64,000 nt of DNA from Planococcus soli (GCF_016881065.1 NZ_WXYN01000020.1:5270-69269); one strand, 5' to 3'; counted from the first letter of the stretch, positions 1 through 9,357 are shown. The notes: a model not told the origin generated them from the letters alone. Numbers and translations: made by a program.

Positions 1-18
1 AGAAAAGCGAAAACACCA

Positions 19-54
19 AAAAGACCCGTACACAATCCAGTGACGGGTCTTTTT
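19..54 (-). terminator. Rho-independent terminator
   Basis: An 11-bp stem (AAAAGACCCGT pairing with ACGGGTCTTTT) with a T/A run on each side. It lies just past the stop of the minus-strand gene ending at 62 and could work in both directions. Confidence 0.75.
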
Positions 55-61
55 CCTGTTC

Positions 62-292
62 TTATTTCAGCAGGAGATGTTCATCTTTTTTTGCATCTTC
101 CAACTTCAGCTGCTCCAGTTCGAGACGCATTTTCTGTGTTTCGATAACAAAATTATCATGCTTCAGCTTTTCGAGCTCCAATTCAGTTTCAATCATCTTG
201 TGCTTTAACTTTGTCTGCGTTTGGAGGTGTGCGGTGATAATGCCGGCAAGTGGTATCGAAAACACCATGATGACGGCTACAAGACCGGTCAT
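62..292 (-). CDS. Small membrane-anchored coiled-coil protein, hypothetical
   Basis: A 76-residue protein with one N-terminal hydrophobic segment (about residues 3-22), then a highly charged Lys/Glu/Leu-rich helix with heptad-like spacing, likely a cytoplasmic coiled coil. I chose the internal ATG at 292 over an upstream one 15 codons earlier because GGAGTGAGG sits just before it. A terminator follows directly. I recognise no family and infer only a short membrane-tethered helical protein. It is divergent from the desaturase gene and separated from it by the DesR-type boxes. Confidence 0.6.
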   Translation of the reverse strand: MTGLVAVIMVFSIPLAGIITAHLQTQTKLKHKMIETELELEKLKHDNFVIETQKMRLELEQLKLEDAKKDEHLLLK

Positions 293-378
293 ATGCCTCA
301 CTCCGTTCTGATTTTTCTGATTACTATCAGTATACACATATCACTTGTAATTTTAAAGAAGTAGTTTTTCCGAAATAC

Positions 379-444
379 ATGACAACTGTCATATAGAAAT
401 ATAGACGTTTGTGTCTTATGGCCAGACCCATTACCCTTTATGAT
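379..444 (+). promoter_or_regulatory. des: Promoter of des with two DesR-type boxes
   Basis: Box 1 is the near-palindrome ATGACAACTGTCAT (379-392). Box 2 is AGACGTTTGTGTCT (403-416), weaker but with AGAC/GTCT arms. Downstream is a good -10, TATGAT (439-444), with a poor -35 (TTATGG, 416-421), as expected for an activator-dependent promoter. In B. subtilis phosphorylated DesR binds tandem sites upstream of des. Assignment here rests on similarity and on the desKR genes lying directly downstream. Confidence 0.7.
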
Positions 445-499
445 TAGGTTAATAAGTTATTCGGACCGAAAAAGTCCGTTCGAGGAGGAAGTTGAAGAC

Positions 500-1519
500 A
501 TGAGCAGAGAAAAAACAGCGCAGTTACGCAAATTTGTCGCCCCTTTCGAAAAGGCGGATGTCAAAGCAAGTGTAAGACAAATAGCAAATACAATTCCACC
601 TTTTATATTGGCATGGTTCTTGGCTTACCAAGCACTTGATGTCTCAATCTGGTTGACCATTGCGTTATCAGCAGTAGCCGCCGCATTCGTTATCCGCACA
701 TTCATCATTTTCCATGATTGCACGCACGGATCGTTTTTCAAGAATAAAAAAGCAAATGCAATTGTCGGTACTATCACAGGCATCATGACACTTTTCGCTT
801 ATGAAAAGTGGAAACGCGAGCACTCGATTCACCATGCTTCAAGTGGTAATCTTGATAAGCGCGGAGTCGGCGATATTTGGGTGATGACTATCGAAGAATA
901 TGTAGAAGCTTCAAAATGGGAACGTTTCAAATACCGCATGTACCGCAATCCTTTGGTCATGTTCGGAATTGGACCTCTCTTCCTTGTATTAATCTCAAGC
1001 CGCTTCAATCGTAAAGATGCACGCAAAAAAGAGCGCAACAACACGTACTTGATCAATTTTTCGCTAGTTGCCATCTACTCTCTTTTGATTTGGGTAATCG
1101 GCTGGCAGGCATTCTTGATCGTTCAAGGAACAACGATGTTTATTGCCGGAGCATTCGGTATTTGGTTGTTCTACGTTCAGCATACATTTGAAGATTCGTA
1201 TTTCGAAGACGAAAACGAGTGGGATTATGTTAAAGCAGCGGTAGAAGGAAGCTCGTATTACCAGCTTCCAAAAGTATTGCAGTGGGTAACAGGCAACATC
1301 GGTTTCCACCACGTGCATCACTTGAGTCCGCGTGTTCCTAACTACAACTTGGAGAAAGCACATGTGTCTACTCCACCGCTTCAACAGGCAACAACGATCA
1401 ACATCAAATCCAGCCTTAAGTCATTGCGCTACAAATTGTATGATGCACCAAATAAAACATTCGTTACATTTGGGGATATCAAACACTTGCTGGGCAATTC
1501 GAAAACGGTTGAGCAATAA
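500..1519 (+). CDS. des: Membrane fatty acid desaturase (acyl-lipid delta-5 type)
   Basis: A 339-residue integral membrane desaturase that introduces a double bond into phospholipid acyl chains to restore fluidity on cooling. The three histidine boxes of the family are visible: HDCTHGS, HSIHH and HHVHH, which hold the di-iron centre. Hydrophobic segments separate boxes 1-2 from box 3. The ATG at 500 follows GAGGAGG; an in-frame ATG at 440 has no ribosome binding site and overlaps the promoter. The gene is followed by a terminator and then by desK-desR, its cognate thermosensor system, so low-temperature induction is expected. Confidence 0.93.
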   Translation: MSREKTAQLRKFVAPFEKADVKASVRQIANTIPPFILAWFLAYQALDVSIWLTIALSAVAAAFVIRTFIIFHDCTHGSFFKNKKANAIVGTITGIMTLFAYEKWKREHSIHHASSGNLDKRGVGDIWVMTIEEYVEASKWERFKYRMYRNPLVMFGIGPLFLVLISSRFNRKDARKKERNNTYLINFSLVAIYSLLIWVIGWQAFLIVQGTTMFIAGAFGIWLFYVQHTFEDSYFEDENEWDYVKAAVEGSSYYQLPKVLQWVTGNIGFHHVHHLSPRVPNYNLEKAHVSTPPLQQATTINIKSSLKSLRYKLYDAPNKTFVTFGDIKHLLGNSKTVEQ

Positions 1520-1527
1520 ATACAAGC

Positions 1528-1558
1528 AAAAAGCCATTCTTAGCGGAATGGTTTTTTC
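1528..1558 (+). terminator. Terminator after des
   Basis: A short stem (AAGCCATTC with GAATGGTTT) followed by a T-run just after the desaturase stop codon. Confidence 0.75.
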
Positions 1559-1613
1559 TTTTGCCTATTTTTTGCTATGATGAAACTACTATAGAAAGAG
1601 AGCGGAGGATCAT

Positions 1614-2750
1614 ATGCATAGCTGGTATCAAATATTTCCTAAAAATCCTTGGCTTAGCCTATATGCTTGGGTGATCTTTTGTATTTTACCGTTTTTCTTT
1701 ATTTTCCGATCTTCTTTAATGCCTGAGATTATTTTCGGCATTTTGCTTTTGCTGCTGTTCTTCATTGCATATCGTCTTTCTTTTAATTCAAGAACCGGCT
1801 TTGTCTATGTTTGGGTGAGCTTTGAAATGGCGATCAATATCGGGATGATCCTGTTGTTCGGCTATGTCTATTTATCAATTTTCGTTGCCTTTTTCATTGG
1901 GAACTTGCGCAGCAAAGTCGGTTTTTTCATAATTTATGGCCTTCATATCGGAACAACGATTGCGGCTGTCGTATTTGGCTTTTTTGAACACAGTGAATTA
2001 TATGTTTCTCAGCTGCCGTTTATCGTGCTCAGTGTATTGGGGGTAATTCTTTTGCCTTTTAATACTTATAACCGCAACAAACGGGAAAAACTGGAAGGTC
2101 AGCTGGAAGATGCCAATAAGCGGATATCTCAACTTGTCATCATTGAAGAGCGTGAAAGGATTGCACGTGACCTTCACGATACACTGGGGCAGAAATTGTC
2201 ATTGATCGGTTTGAAAAGTGATTTGGCAGGCAAACTAATTTACCGGAATCCAGAATCTGCTTTAAATGAAATCAATGATGTCCGGCAGACAGCCCGTACT
2301 GCTTTAAAGGAAGTCAGAGAGCTGGTCTCAAATATGCGCGGCACCAAACTGGATGAAGAATTGCTGCGCATTCAGCAAATTTTAAGTGCTGCAGAAATCG
2401 ATTTTGTGTTTTACGGTTCACCGCAGCTGACCAATACACCGCTCTTGGTGGAGAATGTCTTGAGCATGTGTCTGAAAGAGGCTGTGACAAACGTTGTCAA
2501 ACATAGCGATGCTTCGCGCTGCAGCGTGTTGATCAAGCAAAACCCTGAAGAGATTTTGGTGCAGGTACAGGATGACGGCAAAGGATTCCCTGAAGGAAAT
2601 ACTTCCTTGAAGGGGAACGGGCTGGCAGGGATGCGCGAACGTTTGGAATTTGTGAACGGCTCAGTCGATATTAAAGAAATGGATGGCACTACACTGAATA
2701 TCCGGGTGCCGAATGTAATTTTGTATAGTTCAAAGGAGGCGGTGAAATGA
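1614..2750 (+). CDS. desK: Sensor histidine kinase DesK (membrane thermosensor)
   Basis: A 378-residue kinase with about five transmembrane segments in residues 15-155, a linker helix, a HisKA_3 dimerisation domain with phosphoacceptor His188 in RERIARDLHDTLGQ, and a C-terminal HATPase_c domain (N box near LKEAVTNVVKHS, G boxes at DDGKGF and GNGLAGM). His188 is the same position as in B. subtilis DesK, which switches from phosphatase to kinase when the membrane orders in the cold. GGAGG precedes the ATG. The stop overlaps the desR start by four bases, so the two are translationally coupled. Confidence 0.93.
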   Translation: MHSWYQIFPKNPWLSLYAWVIFCILPFFFIFRSSLMPEIIFGILLLLLFFIAYRLSFNSRTGFVYVWVSFEMAINIGMILLFGYVYLSIFVAFFIGNLRSKVGFFIIYGLHIGTTIAAVVFGFFEHSELYVSQLPFIVLSVLGVILLPFNTYNRNKREKLEGQLEDANKRISQLVIIEERERIARDLHDTLGQKLSLIGLKSDLAGKLIYRNPESALNEINDVRQTARTALKEVRELVSNMRGTKLDEELLRIQQILSAAEIDFVFYGSPQLTNTPLLVENVLSMCLKEAVTNVVKHSDASRCSVLIKQNPEEILVQVQDDGKGFPEGNTSLKGNGLAGMRERLEFVNGSVDIKEMDGTTLNIRVPNVILYSSKEAVK

Positions 2751-3346
2751 TTCGAATCGTATTAGCAGAAGATCAGCGGATGATGCTGGGAGCTTTAGGT
2801 TCGTTATTGGATTTGGAAGAGGATATGGAAGTGATCGGCAAAGCGGCAAATGGAGAAGAGGTAATAGAGCTTGTAGAAAAGCTGCAGCCTGATATTTGCA
2901 TCATGGACATCGAAATGCCATTAAAAAGTGGTTTGGATGCTGCAGAAATTCTGAAAGAACATCCTTGCAAAATCATTATTCTGACCACATTCGCACGTTC
3001 AGGCTATTTTGAGCGCGCAAGAAAAGCGGGAGTCAGCGGATATTTGCTGAAAGACAGCCCAAGTGAAGACCTTGCTACATCCATACGGACAATAATCGAT
3101 GGGCGCCGTATTTATGCTCCAGAGCTTGTGGATTTGGCCTATGCTGACGAAAACCCATTGACCGAACGGGAAAGCCAAGTTATGGAATTGATCGCCGAAG
3201 GGCGCAGCACGAAAGAAATTGCCAAAGAACTGTTTATCACAACAGGGACGGTTCGAAATTATATTTCAACCATTTTGGACAAGCTCGAGGTCGGGAACCG
3301 GATTGAAGCCATATCCCGTTTCAAAGAAAAAGGCTGGTTCAAATAA
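2747..3346 (+). CDS. desR: Response regulator DesR (NarL/LuxR type)
   Basis: A 199-residue two-domain regulator. The receiver domain has acidic residues near AEDQRM and phosphoacceptor Asp54 (CIMDIEMP), plus the conserved Thr (LTTF) and Lys (LLKDSP). The C-terminal LuxR-type helix-turn-helix spans about residues 135-195 (LTERESQVMELIAEGRSTKEIA). It is partner to the overlapping desK and should activate the desaturase gene through the boxes at 379-416. Confidence 0.93.
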   Translation: MIRIVLAEDQRMMLGALGSLLDLEEDMEVIGKAANGEEVIELVEKLQPDICIMDIEMPLKSGLDAAEILKEHPCKIIILTTFARSGYFERARKAGVSGYLLKDSPSEDLATSIRTIIDGRRIYAPELVDLAYADENPLTERESQVMELIAEGRSTKEIAKELFITTGTVRNYISTILDKLEVGNRIEAISRFKEKGWFK

Positions 3347-3377
3347 AACGCTGCTGTCGGCTGACAGCGGCGTTTTA
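3345..3377. terminator. Bidirectional terminator between desR and the DUF2188 gene
   Basis: A roughly 14-bp stem (AAAACGCTGCTGTC with GACAGCGGCGTTTT) between two convergent genes, with A and T runs on its two flanks. Confidence 0.75.
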
Positions 3378-3388
3378 TTGTTTGGGAG

Positions 3389-3751
3389 TTATTCATAAAG
3401 TGTGTCGGAAAGGAAATCATCTTCGTTGTAAATGTGGAGTTCTCCATGATTTTTATTAACGTAGCGTTTGGCTTCGCCCATCAGGCTATCCTTTGTTTCT
3501 TCGATCAGGATGGCTTTTTTGCTGTCCTTTTTCTTTAGTTGCCACCCTTCGTCATGTTTTCTGATCTCGTAGATCGGCCGCTCTTCGTCTCCCGTTACAC
3601 TTTGTTTTGCACGGTCCAAAGCAATAGGGATGGCGCGGCCTTCCTCATAGCTATCACGAAGCAGTGCATTGGCAATTTCAATGGCTTTGCTGCGGACTGC
3701 ATTGTCCAAGTTTTTAAACGAATCCGGATAATCATTTTTGCTCCATGGCAT
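3389..3751 (-). CDS. ChaB-like / DUF2188 two-domain protein
   Basis: A 120-residue cytoplasmic protein. Residues 1-50 (MPWSKNDYPDSFKNLDNAVR, then IEIANALL) resemble the ChaB fold; the C-terminal half (YEIRKHDEGWQLKKKDSKKA... GELHIYNEDD) matches the DUF2188 pattern. Molecular function is unknown for either part. The start is one of two adjacent ATGs (3751 or 3754) after AAGGAGGAG; longer upstream extension lacks a binding site. It is monocistronic and divergent from putP. ChaB has been called a cation transport regulator, but nothing here supports that role. Confidence 0.65.
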   Translation of the reverse strand: MPWSKNDYPDSFKNLDNAVRSKAIEIANALLRDSYEEGRAIPIALDRAKQSVTGDEERPIYEIRKHDEGWQLKKKDSKKAILIEETKDSLMGEAKRYVNKNHGELHIYNEDDFLSDTLYE

Positions 3752-3862
3752 CATAATCTCCTCCTTGAGATTCTTTTCCCCGATTGGAAGGGCAGTAAAA
3801 CCGAAAATGGGACTTTTAAAAAGTGTCAATAATGTTACACTGTTAACCAAGGAGGGGATAAA

Positions 3863-5383
3863 ATGACAGATACTACATATCAAATCATTGCTTTAGCTAT
3901 TTATCTTGCAGCCATGCTCTTTATCGGCTGGTATGCTTATCGAAAAACTGCCGATTTATCCGACTACATGCTCGGTGGGAGGGGTCTTGGGCCAGCAGTT
4001 GCAGCACTCAGTGCCGGTGCATCGGATATGTCCGGATGGCTTTTGCTCGGTTTGCCTGGTGCTATTTACCTCGGAGGATTGGTTGAGGTATGGATCGCCA
4101 TTGGACTGACAGTGGGTGCCTTTTTAAACTGGTACTTTGTTGCGCCGCGCTTGCGGATTTATTCATTCGTCACGAGCGACTCGATTACCATTCCAAGTTT
4201 TCTTGAGAACCGCTTAAAAGATAAATCACGGTTGTTAAGAATTGTATCGGGAATTATTATCTTGATCTTTTTCACGTTCTACGTATCTTCCGGAATGGTT
4301 GCTTCTGGATTATTCTTCCAGAGCTCGTTCGGAATGGACTATCATTTAGGCCTTGTTTTAGGGTCGATTGTTGTTGTAGCCTATACGCTGTTCGGCGGAT
4401 TTTTGGCTGTCAGCTATACGGATTTTGTTCAAGGCATCATGATGGTGCTGGCATTGATCGCAGTTCCGGCAGTTGGGATTTTTGCTACAGGCGGATTTGG
4501 CGAAACAGCTGCCAGTATTCGTGAAGTAGATCCGAACATGATGAGCCTTGTTTCTGGAGCTTCTACAATCGGAGTTATCTCCGCCGTAGCTTGGGGTCTT
4601 GGTTATTTTGGCCAACCGCATATCATCGTTCGTTTTATGGCAATTAAAACTTTAAAGGAAGTTCGCGTAGCTCGCCGTATCGGCATGGGCTGGATGATTT
4701 TCAGTCTTCTTGGAGCAACGGCAACAGCACTTGTCGGAATTGCTTACTTCCAACAAAATCCTTCAGCAACTTTAGTGGATCCAGAATCGGTCTTTCTTGA
4801 CTTGAGCCAGATCCTGTTCCATCCATTTATTGCTGGATTTGTATTGGCAGCTGTTCTGGCAGCTGTTATGAGTACGATTTCTTCTCAGCTGCTGGTCAGT
4901 TCATCTGCATTGATTGAAGATCTGTACAAGATTGCTTTCAAGAAAGAAGCATCGCCGAAAGGCTATGTGAATTTGAGCCGTATTGCTGTAGCGGTTATTG
5001 CCATAATTGCTGCATATCTTGCATGGGAGCAGAATAACACTATTTTGGGTCTGGTCGCTTATGCGTGGGCAGGATTTGGTGCCGCTTTCGGACCAATCAT
5101 TCTACTGTCTCTATTCTGGCGCAAGCTTACTTCAAAAGGTGCTTTGGCAGGAATGATTGTTGGTGCTGTAACAGTTATCGTGTGGGATTTGATTGGTACT
5201 GCTGCAGACGAACCTGGAGCAACTGCAACAACGAATTTCATCGGCAGTGTCTACGAAATCATTCCAGGTTTCTTCCTGTGCCTGCTTGTTACATGGCTTG
5301 TCAGCCTTGTAACTTATAAACCGGATGCACAAATTGATAAAGAATTTGATGAAACGGTTCGATTGATCAACGAAGACAAATAA
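3863..5383 (+). CDS. putP: Sodium/proline symporter PutP
   Basis: A 506-residue sodium:solute symporter (SSS family) with about 13 transmembrane helices. Hallmarks are the TM2 region LSAGASDMSGWLLLGLPGAI, which carries the sodium and proline ligands, and the later GFGAAFGPIILLSLFWR segment. It imports proline with Na+, for nutrition or osmoprotection. The ATG follows AAGGAGGGG. A GTGT-N10-ACAC inverted repeat lies just upstream near 3825-3840, meaning unknown. It converges with the BCCT transporter and shares a strong terminator with it. Confidence 0.92.
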   Translation: MTDTTYQIIALAIYLAAMLFIGWYAYRKTADLSDYMLGGRGLGPAVAALSAGASDMSGWLLLGLPGAIYLGGLVEVWIAIGLTVGAFLNWYFVAPRLRIYSFVTSDSITIPSFLENRLKDKSRLLRIVSGIIILIFFTFYVSSGMVASGLFFQSSFGMDYHLGLVLGSIVVVAYTLFGGFLAVSYTDFVQGIMMVLALIAVPAVGIFATGGFGETAASIREVDPNMMSLVSGASTIGVISAVAWGLGYFGQPHIIVRFMAIKTLKEVRVARRIGMGWMIFSLLGATATALVGIAYFQQNPSATLVDPESVFLDLSQILFHPFIAGFVLAAVLAAVMSTISSQLLVSSSALIEDLYKIAFKKEASPKGYVNLSRIAVAVIAIIAAYLAWEQNNTILGLVAYAWAGFGAAFGPIILLSLFWRKLTSKGALAGMIVGAVTVIVWDLIGTAADEPGATATTNFIGSVYEIIPGFFLCLLVTWLVSLVTYKPDAQIDKEFDETVRLINEDK

Positions 5384-5393
5384 CACTCTAAAC

Positions 5394-5440
5394 AAAAAGG
5401 CGAACGGCCCTTCCAAATGGAAGGGCCGTTCGCCTTTTTT
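5394..5440. terminator. Strong bidirectional terminator
   Basis: A perfect 21-bp stem beginning AAAAAGGCGAACGGCCC with a four-base loop, between convergent putP and the BCCT gene; both strands end in a U-run. Confidence 0.9.
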
Positions 5441-5451
5441 CATTGATTCGG

Positions 5452-7002
5452 TTATTTGTTGCGCTGCTTGCGGGCTTCCTGTTCCATGCGCTTGAATCGC
5501 TGCAATTCGGATTTTCGAATTGGCGGTGATTCTGTGCGAATGATTTTAGTGAAGGACCAAAGCATCAATACGAGCAGTACGGTAAACGGCAGAGCCGATA
5601 TGAGAGAAGCTGTTTGAAGAGCTTCCAGTCCGCCTGCATACAGCAGGACTGCAGCAATTGCAGACATCAGAATACCCCAAACAATTTTAAACGCTGTTGG
5701 CGGATTCAAACTTCCGTAGCTGGTCATTGAAGCCAGGATGTAAGTAGCTGAGTCAGCAGAAGTCACCAAGAAAGTGAAAATCAGCAGAATGGCAAGAACC
5801 GACATAATGGTCGTCAACGGCAGCACTCCGAAAGTCTGGAACAGAGCAGATGTCAGGTCATTATCTACTGCTTCAGCAATTCCAGTACCCTGGTTGATAT
5901 CATACCAAAGTGCTGTTCCGCCAAAGACTGCAATCCACAGGCAGGCGATAGCCGGGGGAATGACGAGTACGCCCATTACGAATTCGCGGATCGTCCGTCC
6001 TCTTGAGACACGTGCGACAAATGCACCAACGAATGGAGACCAGGCGATTGCCCAAGCCCAATAGAAGATCGTCCATCCTTGCACCCATTCGCCATCTGCA
6101 TAAGGTTCAAGGCGCAGGCTATAGGACACAAAGTTGGTGATGTAATCGCCCATTGCCAATGTAAAGGTCTCCATGATGAAGACAGTCGGTCCGGCAATAA
6201 AGACAAATACCATCAGTACCAAAGCGAGTCCAAGGTTCAAATTGCTTAAGTACGCAATTCCTTTTTTCAGTCCGGTTGAAGAAGATAAAGTATAGGCCGC
6301 AAACATGACAGCAATAATGCCAAGCTGTATCGGGAAGGCGTTATCGATACCGAATACGGCATTCAGTCCGCCATTCATTTGAAGAACGCCCAGTCCAAGG
6401 GATGTGGCAATTCCCATAACGGTCGCGATGACGGCAAGCGAATCGATCGAGTGTTTGATCAACGGCTTGCTGCCGAGCACCGGCTCAAGAGCTGTAGAAA
6501 CCAGTCCCGGTTTCTTTTTTCGGAATTGGAGAAAGCCGATGACGAGGCCGACAATGGCAAATACCGACCATTGGCTGATGCCCCAGTGGAAAAACGAGTA
6601 GCCCATAGCGATTTTCGCAGCTTCGGGTGTTTGTGCTTCATCGCCGAAAGGGGTGGTGAAAAAGTGGCTCATCGGTTCAGCTACGCCCCAGAACACAAGG
6701 CCAGCTCCGAAGCCGGCAGAAAACAGCATGCCGATCCAAGTAAAGAAGGGGAATTCCGGACGGTCGCTGTCAGCTCCAAGCCGAATGCCGCCATATTTGG
6801 ATAATGCGATGATAATCAGGAAGAGGGTAATGACAAAGACAGCCAGCAAGTAAAACCAGCCAAAGTTCAAGGTAGTGAAACTGAATAAGCTCCCCGCCAC
6901 TTCCCCGAACTGAACTGGGGTCGCCGCGCCTAAAATAACCAGTATAAGAATAACGGCGGCGGATACTATAAATACGGGATTTTTCAACATTTTTTTATCC
7001 AT
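5452..7002 (-). CDS. BCCT family betaine/carnitine/choline transporter
   Basis: A 516-residue transporter with 12 transmembrane segments and the BCCT signatures GAGLVFWGVAEPMSHF early and the Trp-rich GWTIFYWAWAIAWSPFVGAF near residues 308-328, which forms the substrate cage. It is expected to take up glycine betaine or a related trimethylammonium osmolyte with Na+ or H+. The C-terminal tail is basic and helical (RKSELQRFKRMEQEARKQRNK region), as in osmosensing BCCT members. The start follows AGGAGG. The exact substrate cannot be told from sequence; OpuD is the nearest B. subtilis relative by type. Confidence 0.9.
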   Translation of the reverse strand: MDKKMLKNPVFIVSAAVILILVILGAATPVQFGEVAGSLFSFTTLNFGWFYLLAVFVITLFLIIIALSKYGGIRLGADSDRPEFPFFTWIGMLFSAGFGAGLVFWGVAEPMSHFFTTPFGDEAQTPEAAKIAMGYSFFHWGISQWSVFAIVGLVIGFLQFRKKKPGLVSTALEPVLGSKPLIKHSIDSLAVIATVMGIATSLGLGVLQMNGGLNAVFGIDNAFPIQLGIIAVMFAAYTLSSSTGLKKGIAYLSNLNLGLALVLMVFVFIAGPTVFIMETFTLAMGDYITNFVSYSLRLEPYADGEWVQGWTIFYWAWAIAWSPFVGAFVARVSRGRTIREFVMGVLVIPPAIACLWIAVFGGTALWYDINQGTGIAEAVDNDLTSALFQTFGVLPLTTIMSVLAILLIFTFLVTSADSATYILASMTSYGSLNPPTAFKIVWGILMSAIAAVLLYAGGLEALQTASLISALPFTVLLVLMLWSFTKIIRTESPPIRKSELQRFKRMEQEARKQRNK

Positions 7003-7200
7003 CGTGACCTCCTATAAGTTTTTCTATAGTTTACCCTACCGAACATGCGGGACAAAAACCACCCATTATAGTAAAAAAATCAAACTTTCTGTCAAAATCA
7101 GTAGTTTCCTTCTGTCGGATTTTTTACTTTTTGCCGCTTAAAGGAGACTGGACAAAAGATGGCGAACGGTATAGCATGACAAAAAATTGTGAGGTGCTTT

Positions 7201-7914
7201 ATGAAGTTGGATCATATTGTTCATTTCGTCCGCAAAAATCCGCAGGAAGCTGCAACCTTTTGGGGGGAACAAGGATTTTATGCGGCTGTTGGAGGGCAGC
7301 ATATAAACTGGGGAACGCATAATGCGCTTTTGTATGTAAAGGACTGCTATATCGAATGGCTGTCAGTCGAGAAAGAGCAAGTTGCTGCTCAGGCTGATCA
7401 TCCGTTGACCCGGCAGCTGCTGTATGACCAAGTGGGGTTTGGAACGGTTTGCTTGCGCACTGACAATATCGAGTCAGTAAACGATGACTTAAAAGGCCGC
7501 GGATTCACCACGTCAGGAGTTCTGGATGCCGAACGCCGGACAGGAGCCGGACAGCTGATCAAATGGAAAATGCTGTTCATTAGAGAAGAGGCATCAGCCG
7601 GGCTGCCTTCCCCATTCTTCATTGAATGGCAGGAAACGGACCAGGAGCGATACGAGAACCTTATGGGAAATGGTGCTATTCAAGAATCAAATAAAGAACT
7701 GTCAATTGAACGCTGTGTATTTGGGGTATGGAATCCAGAGGAAGCCGCGCGCGCATGGCAAAAACTTCTGGGCGGCAGCCTGGAACTTGAAAACTGCCGC
7801 ATCGAATTCAGAAAAACCGATCTTCCGAAAGAGCGTCTTGAGGAAGTTCATTTTGCACAGGGTGTAAATAAGGTCGAATTCGAACAAGGGCAGTACTGGC
7901 TGCCCCGGCTGTAG
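7201..7914 (+). CDS. VOC superfamily protein, glyoxalase_3-like
   Basis: A 237-residue protein opening with MKLDHIVHFVRKNPQEAATF and continuing GGQHINWGTHNALLYV and YIEWLS, the pattern of the glyoxalase-like domain PF13468 found in Bacillus proteins of unknown substrate. The C-terminal third looks like a degenerate second VOC module. The ATG at 7201 follows GAGGTG; an in-frame start four codons earlier lacks spacing. It lies 78 bp upstream of hflX and may be cotranscribed. The catalytic role is unknown. Confidence 0.75.
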   Translation: MKLDHIVHFVRKNPQEAATFWGEQGFYAAVGGQHINWGTHNALLYVKDCYIEWLSVEKEQVAAQADHPLTRQLLYDQVGFGTVCLRTDNIESVNDDLKGRGFTTSGVLDAERRTGAGQLIKWKMLFIREEASAGLPSPFFIEWQETDQERYENLMGNGAIQESNKELSIERCVFGVWNPEEAARAWQKLLGGSLELENCRIEFRKTDLPKERLEEVHFAQGVNKVEFEQGQYWLPRL

Positions 7915-7992
7915 TGGGGCGTCAGAAGAACTGTGGTAAAATAGAGAAATCGAATGGGAATTTTCCTTTCCTGAACTAGGAGGACATGATAA

Positions 7993-9264
7993 ATGGATGA
8001 ATTACAAGAAAAAGCGGTCATTGTCGGTGTCCAGCTTCAAAAAGATCTTCATTTCGCATACGGAATGGAAGAATTGCATAATTTAGCAGAAGCCTGCAAT
8101 GTGGAAGTGGCCGGTGAAATCACACAAAACCTGGATCGCATCAATCCGTCGCATTACGTCGGTAGCGGTAAAGTGGAAGAAATAAAAGCCTTCTATGAAG
8201 AGGCAGATGCAAATTTAGTAATCTTCAATGATGAGCTGTCGCCATCGCAGATCCGGAATCTGGAAGAAGACCTGGAATGCAAAGTGATTGATCGGACCAT
8301 GCTGATTCTCGATATTTTCTCGCGGCGTGCAAAAACTCGTGAAGCACAAGTCCAGGTCGAGCTGGCACAGCTCCAATACATGCTGCCGCGTTTAATTGGC
8401 CTGCGTGCGTCGCTTGGCCGCCAAGGCGGGAGCAGCAGCGGAGGCGTGGCCAACCGCGGAGCCGGTGAAACCAAGCTGGAGCTGGATCGCCGGAAAATTG
8501 AAGAACAGATTTCGAAACTGCACAAAGAACTTGAGCATATTAAAGACCAACGCGTCACACAGCGAAAACAGCGTACGAAAAAGGGGATGCCCGTCGTCTC
8601 GCTGGTCGGCTATACGAACGCCGGAAAGTCGACAATCATGAACGGCTTGTTGGAGAAAACCGGACAAAATGAGGAGAAGCAGGTGTTTGAAAAAGACATG
8701 CTGTTCGCAACACTCGAAACCTCTGTCCGCCAGATCCGCCTGGAAGACAATAAAAGCTTCCTGCTGACAGATACTGTCGGCTTTGTCAGCAAACTGCCGC
8801 ATCACTTGGTAAAAGCGTTCCGTTCCACACTGGAGGAAGCGCGAAATGCGGACTTACTATTGCACGTAGTGGATGTTTCCAACGAAGAACACCGCTACAT
8901 GATGGAAGTGACAAATTTGACTTTGCAGGCTGTTGGAGTGGAGAATGTGCCAACGCTGTATGTTTACAATAAATCAGATCTTGCAGGCGTCCGTTATCCT
9001 GCAGTAACCGGAGATGGCGTGTGGATTGCCGCAAAAGAAGGCAAGGGACTCGACGAATTGCTGGAAGTCGTCAGGAAAAGAATTTTCGCAGATTACGTCA
9101 CATGCCGGATGGTCATCCCATTCGATCGCGGCGACATTGTCGCTTATTTGAATGAACAAGCCAGTATTCTTGAAACGGAATACGAAGAAGAAGGCACTGT
9201 GCTGAAAGTAGAATTGAGCCACGAAGATTACGATCGCTACCAGGAATTTGTCGTCGGCAGCTAA
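7993..9264 (+). CDS. hflX: Ribosome-associated GTPase HflX
   Basis: A 423-residue GTPase that splits stalled or hibernating 70S ribosomes in stress. The N-terminal HflX domain includes the glycine-rich loop LIGLRASLGRQGGSSSGG, then GAGETKLELDRR and a coiled coil; the G domain starts near residue 200 with G1 GYTNAGKST, G3 DTVGFVSKLP and G4 NKSD. A short C-terminal domain follows. The ATG is preceded by AGGAGG. A strong terminator closes the transcript. Confidence 0.95.
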   Translation: MDELQEKAVIVGVQLQKDLHFAYGMEELHNLAEACNVEVAGEITQNLDRINPSHYVGSGKVEEIKAFYEEADANLVIFNDELSPSQIRNLEEDLECKVIDRTMLILDIFSRRAKTREAQVQVELAQLQYMLPRLIGLRASLGRQGGSSSGGVANRGAGETKLELDRRKIEEQISKLHKELEHIKDQRVTQRKQRTKKGMPVVSLVGYTNAGKSTIMNGLLEKTGQNEEKQVFEKDMLFATLETSVRQIRLEDNKSFLLTDTVGFVSKLPHHLVKAFRSTLEEARNADLLLHVVDVSNEEHRYMMEVTNLTLQAVGVENVPTLYVYNKSDLAGVRYPAVTGDGVWIAAKEGKGLDELLEVVRKRIFADYVTCRMVIPFDRGDIVAYLNEQASILETEYEEEGTVLKVELSHEDYDRYQEFVVGS

Positions 9265-9268
9265 AAAG

Positions 9269-9307
9269 AAAAGGCGCATCTCATTTTTCATGAGATGCGC
9301 CTTTTTT
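9269..9307. terminator. Bidirectional terminator after hflX
   Basis: A 13-bp stem (AAGGCGCATCTCA with TGAGATGCGCCTT) plus T-run; on the other strand it can serve the ABC exporter gene. Confidence 0.85.
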
Positions 9308-9357
9308 GTCTGCTCCTAAACTACTCTGCTTATATAACCGTCCCAATTCAAATGATC

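Noticed and set aside
440-499. Twenty-residue N-terminal extension of the desaturase
   Set aside because: The upstream ATG overlaps the -10 box and has no binding site, while the ATG at 500 follows GAGGAGG.
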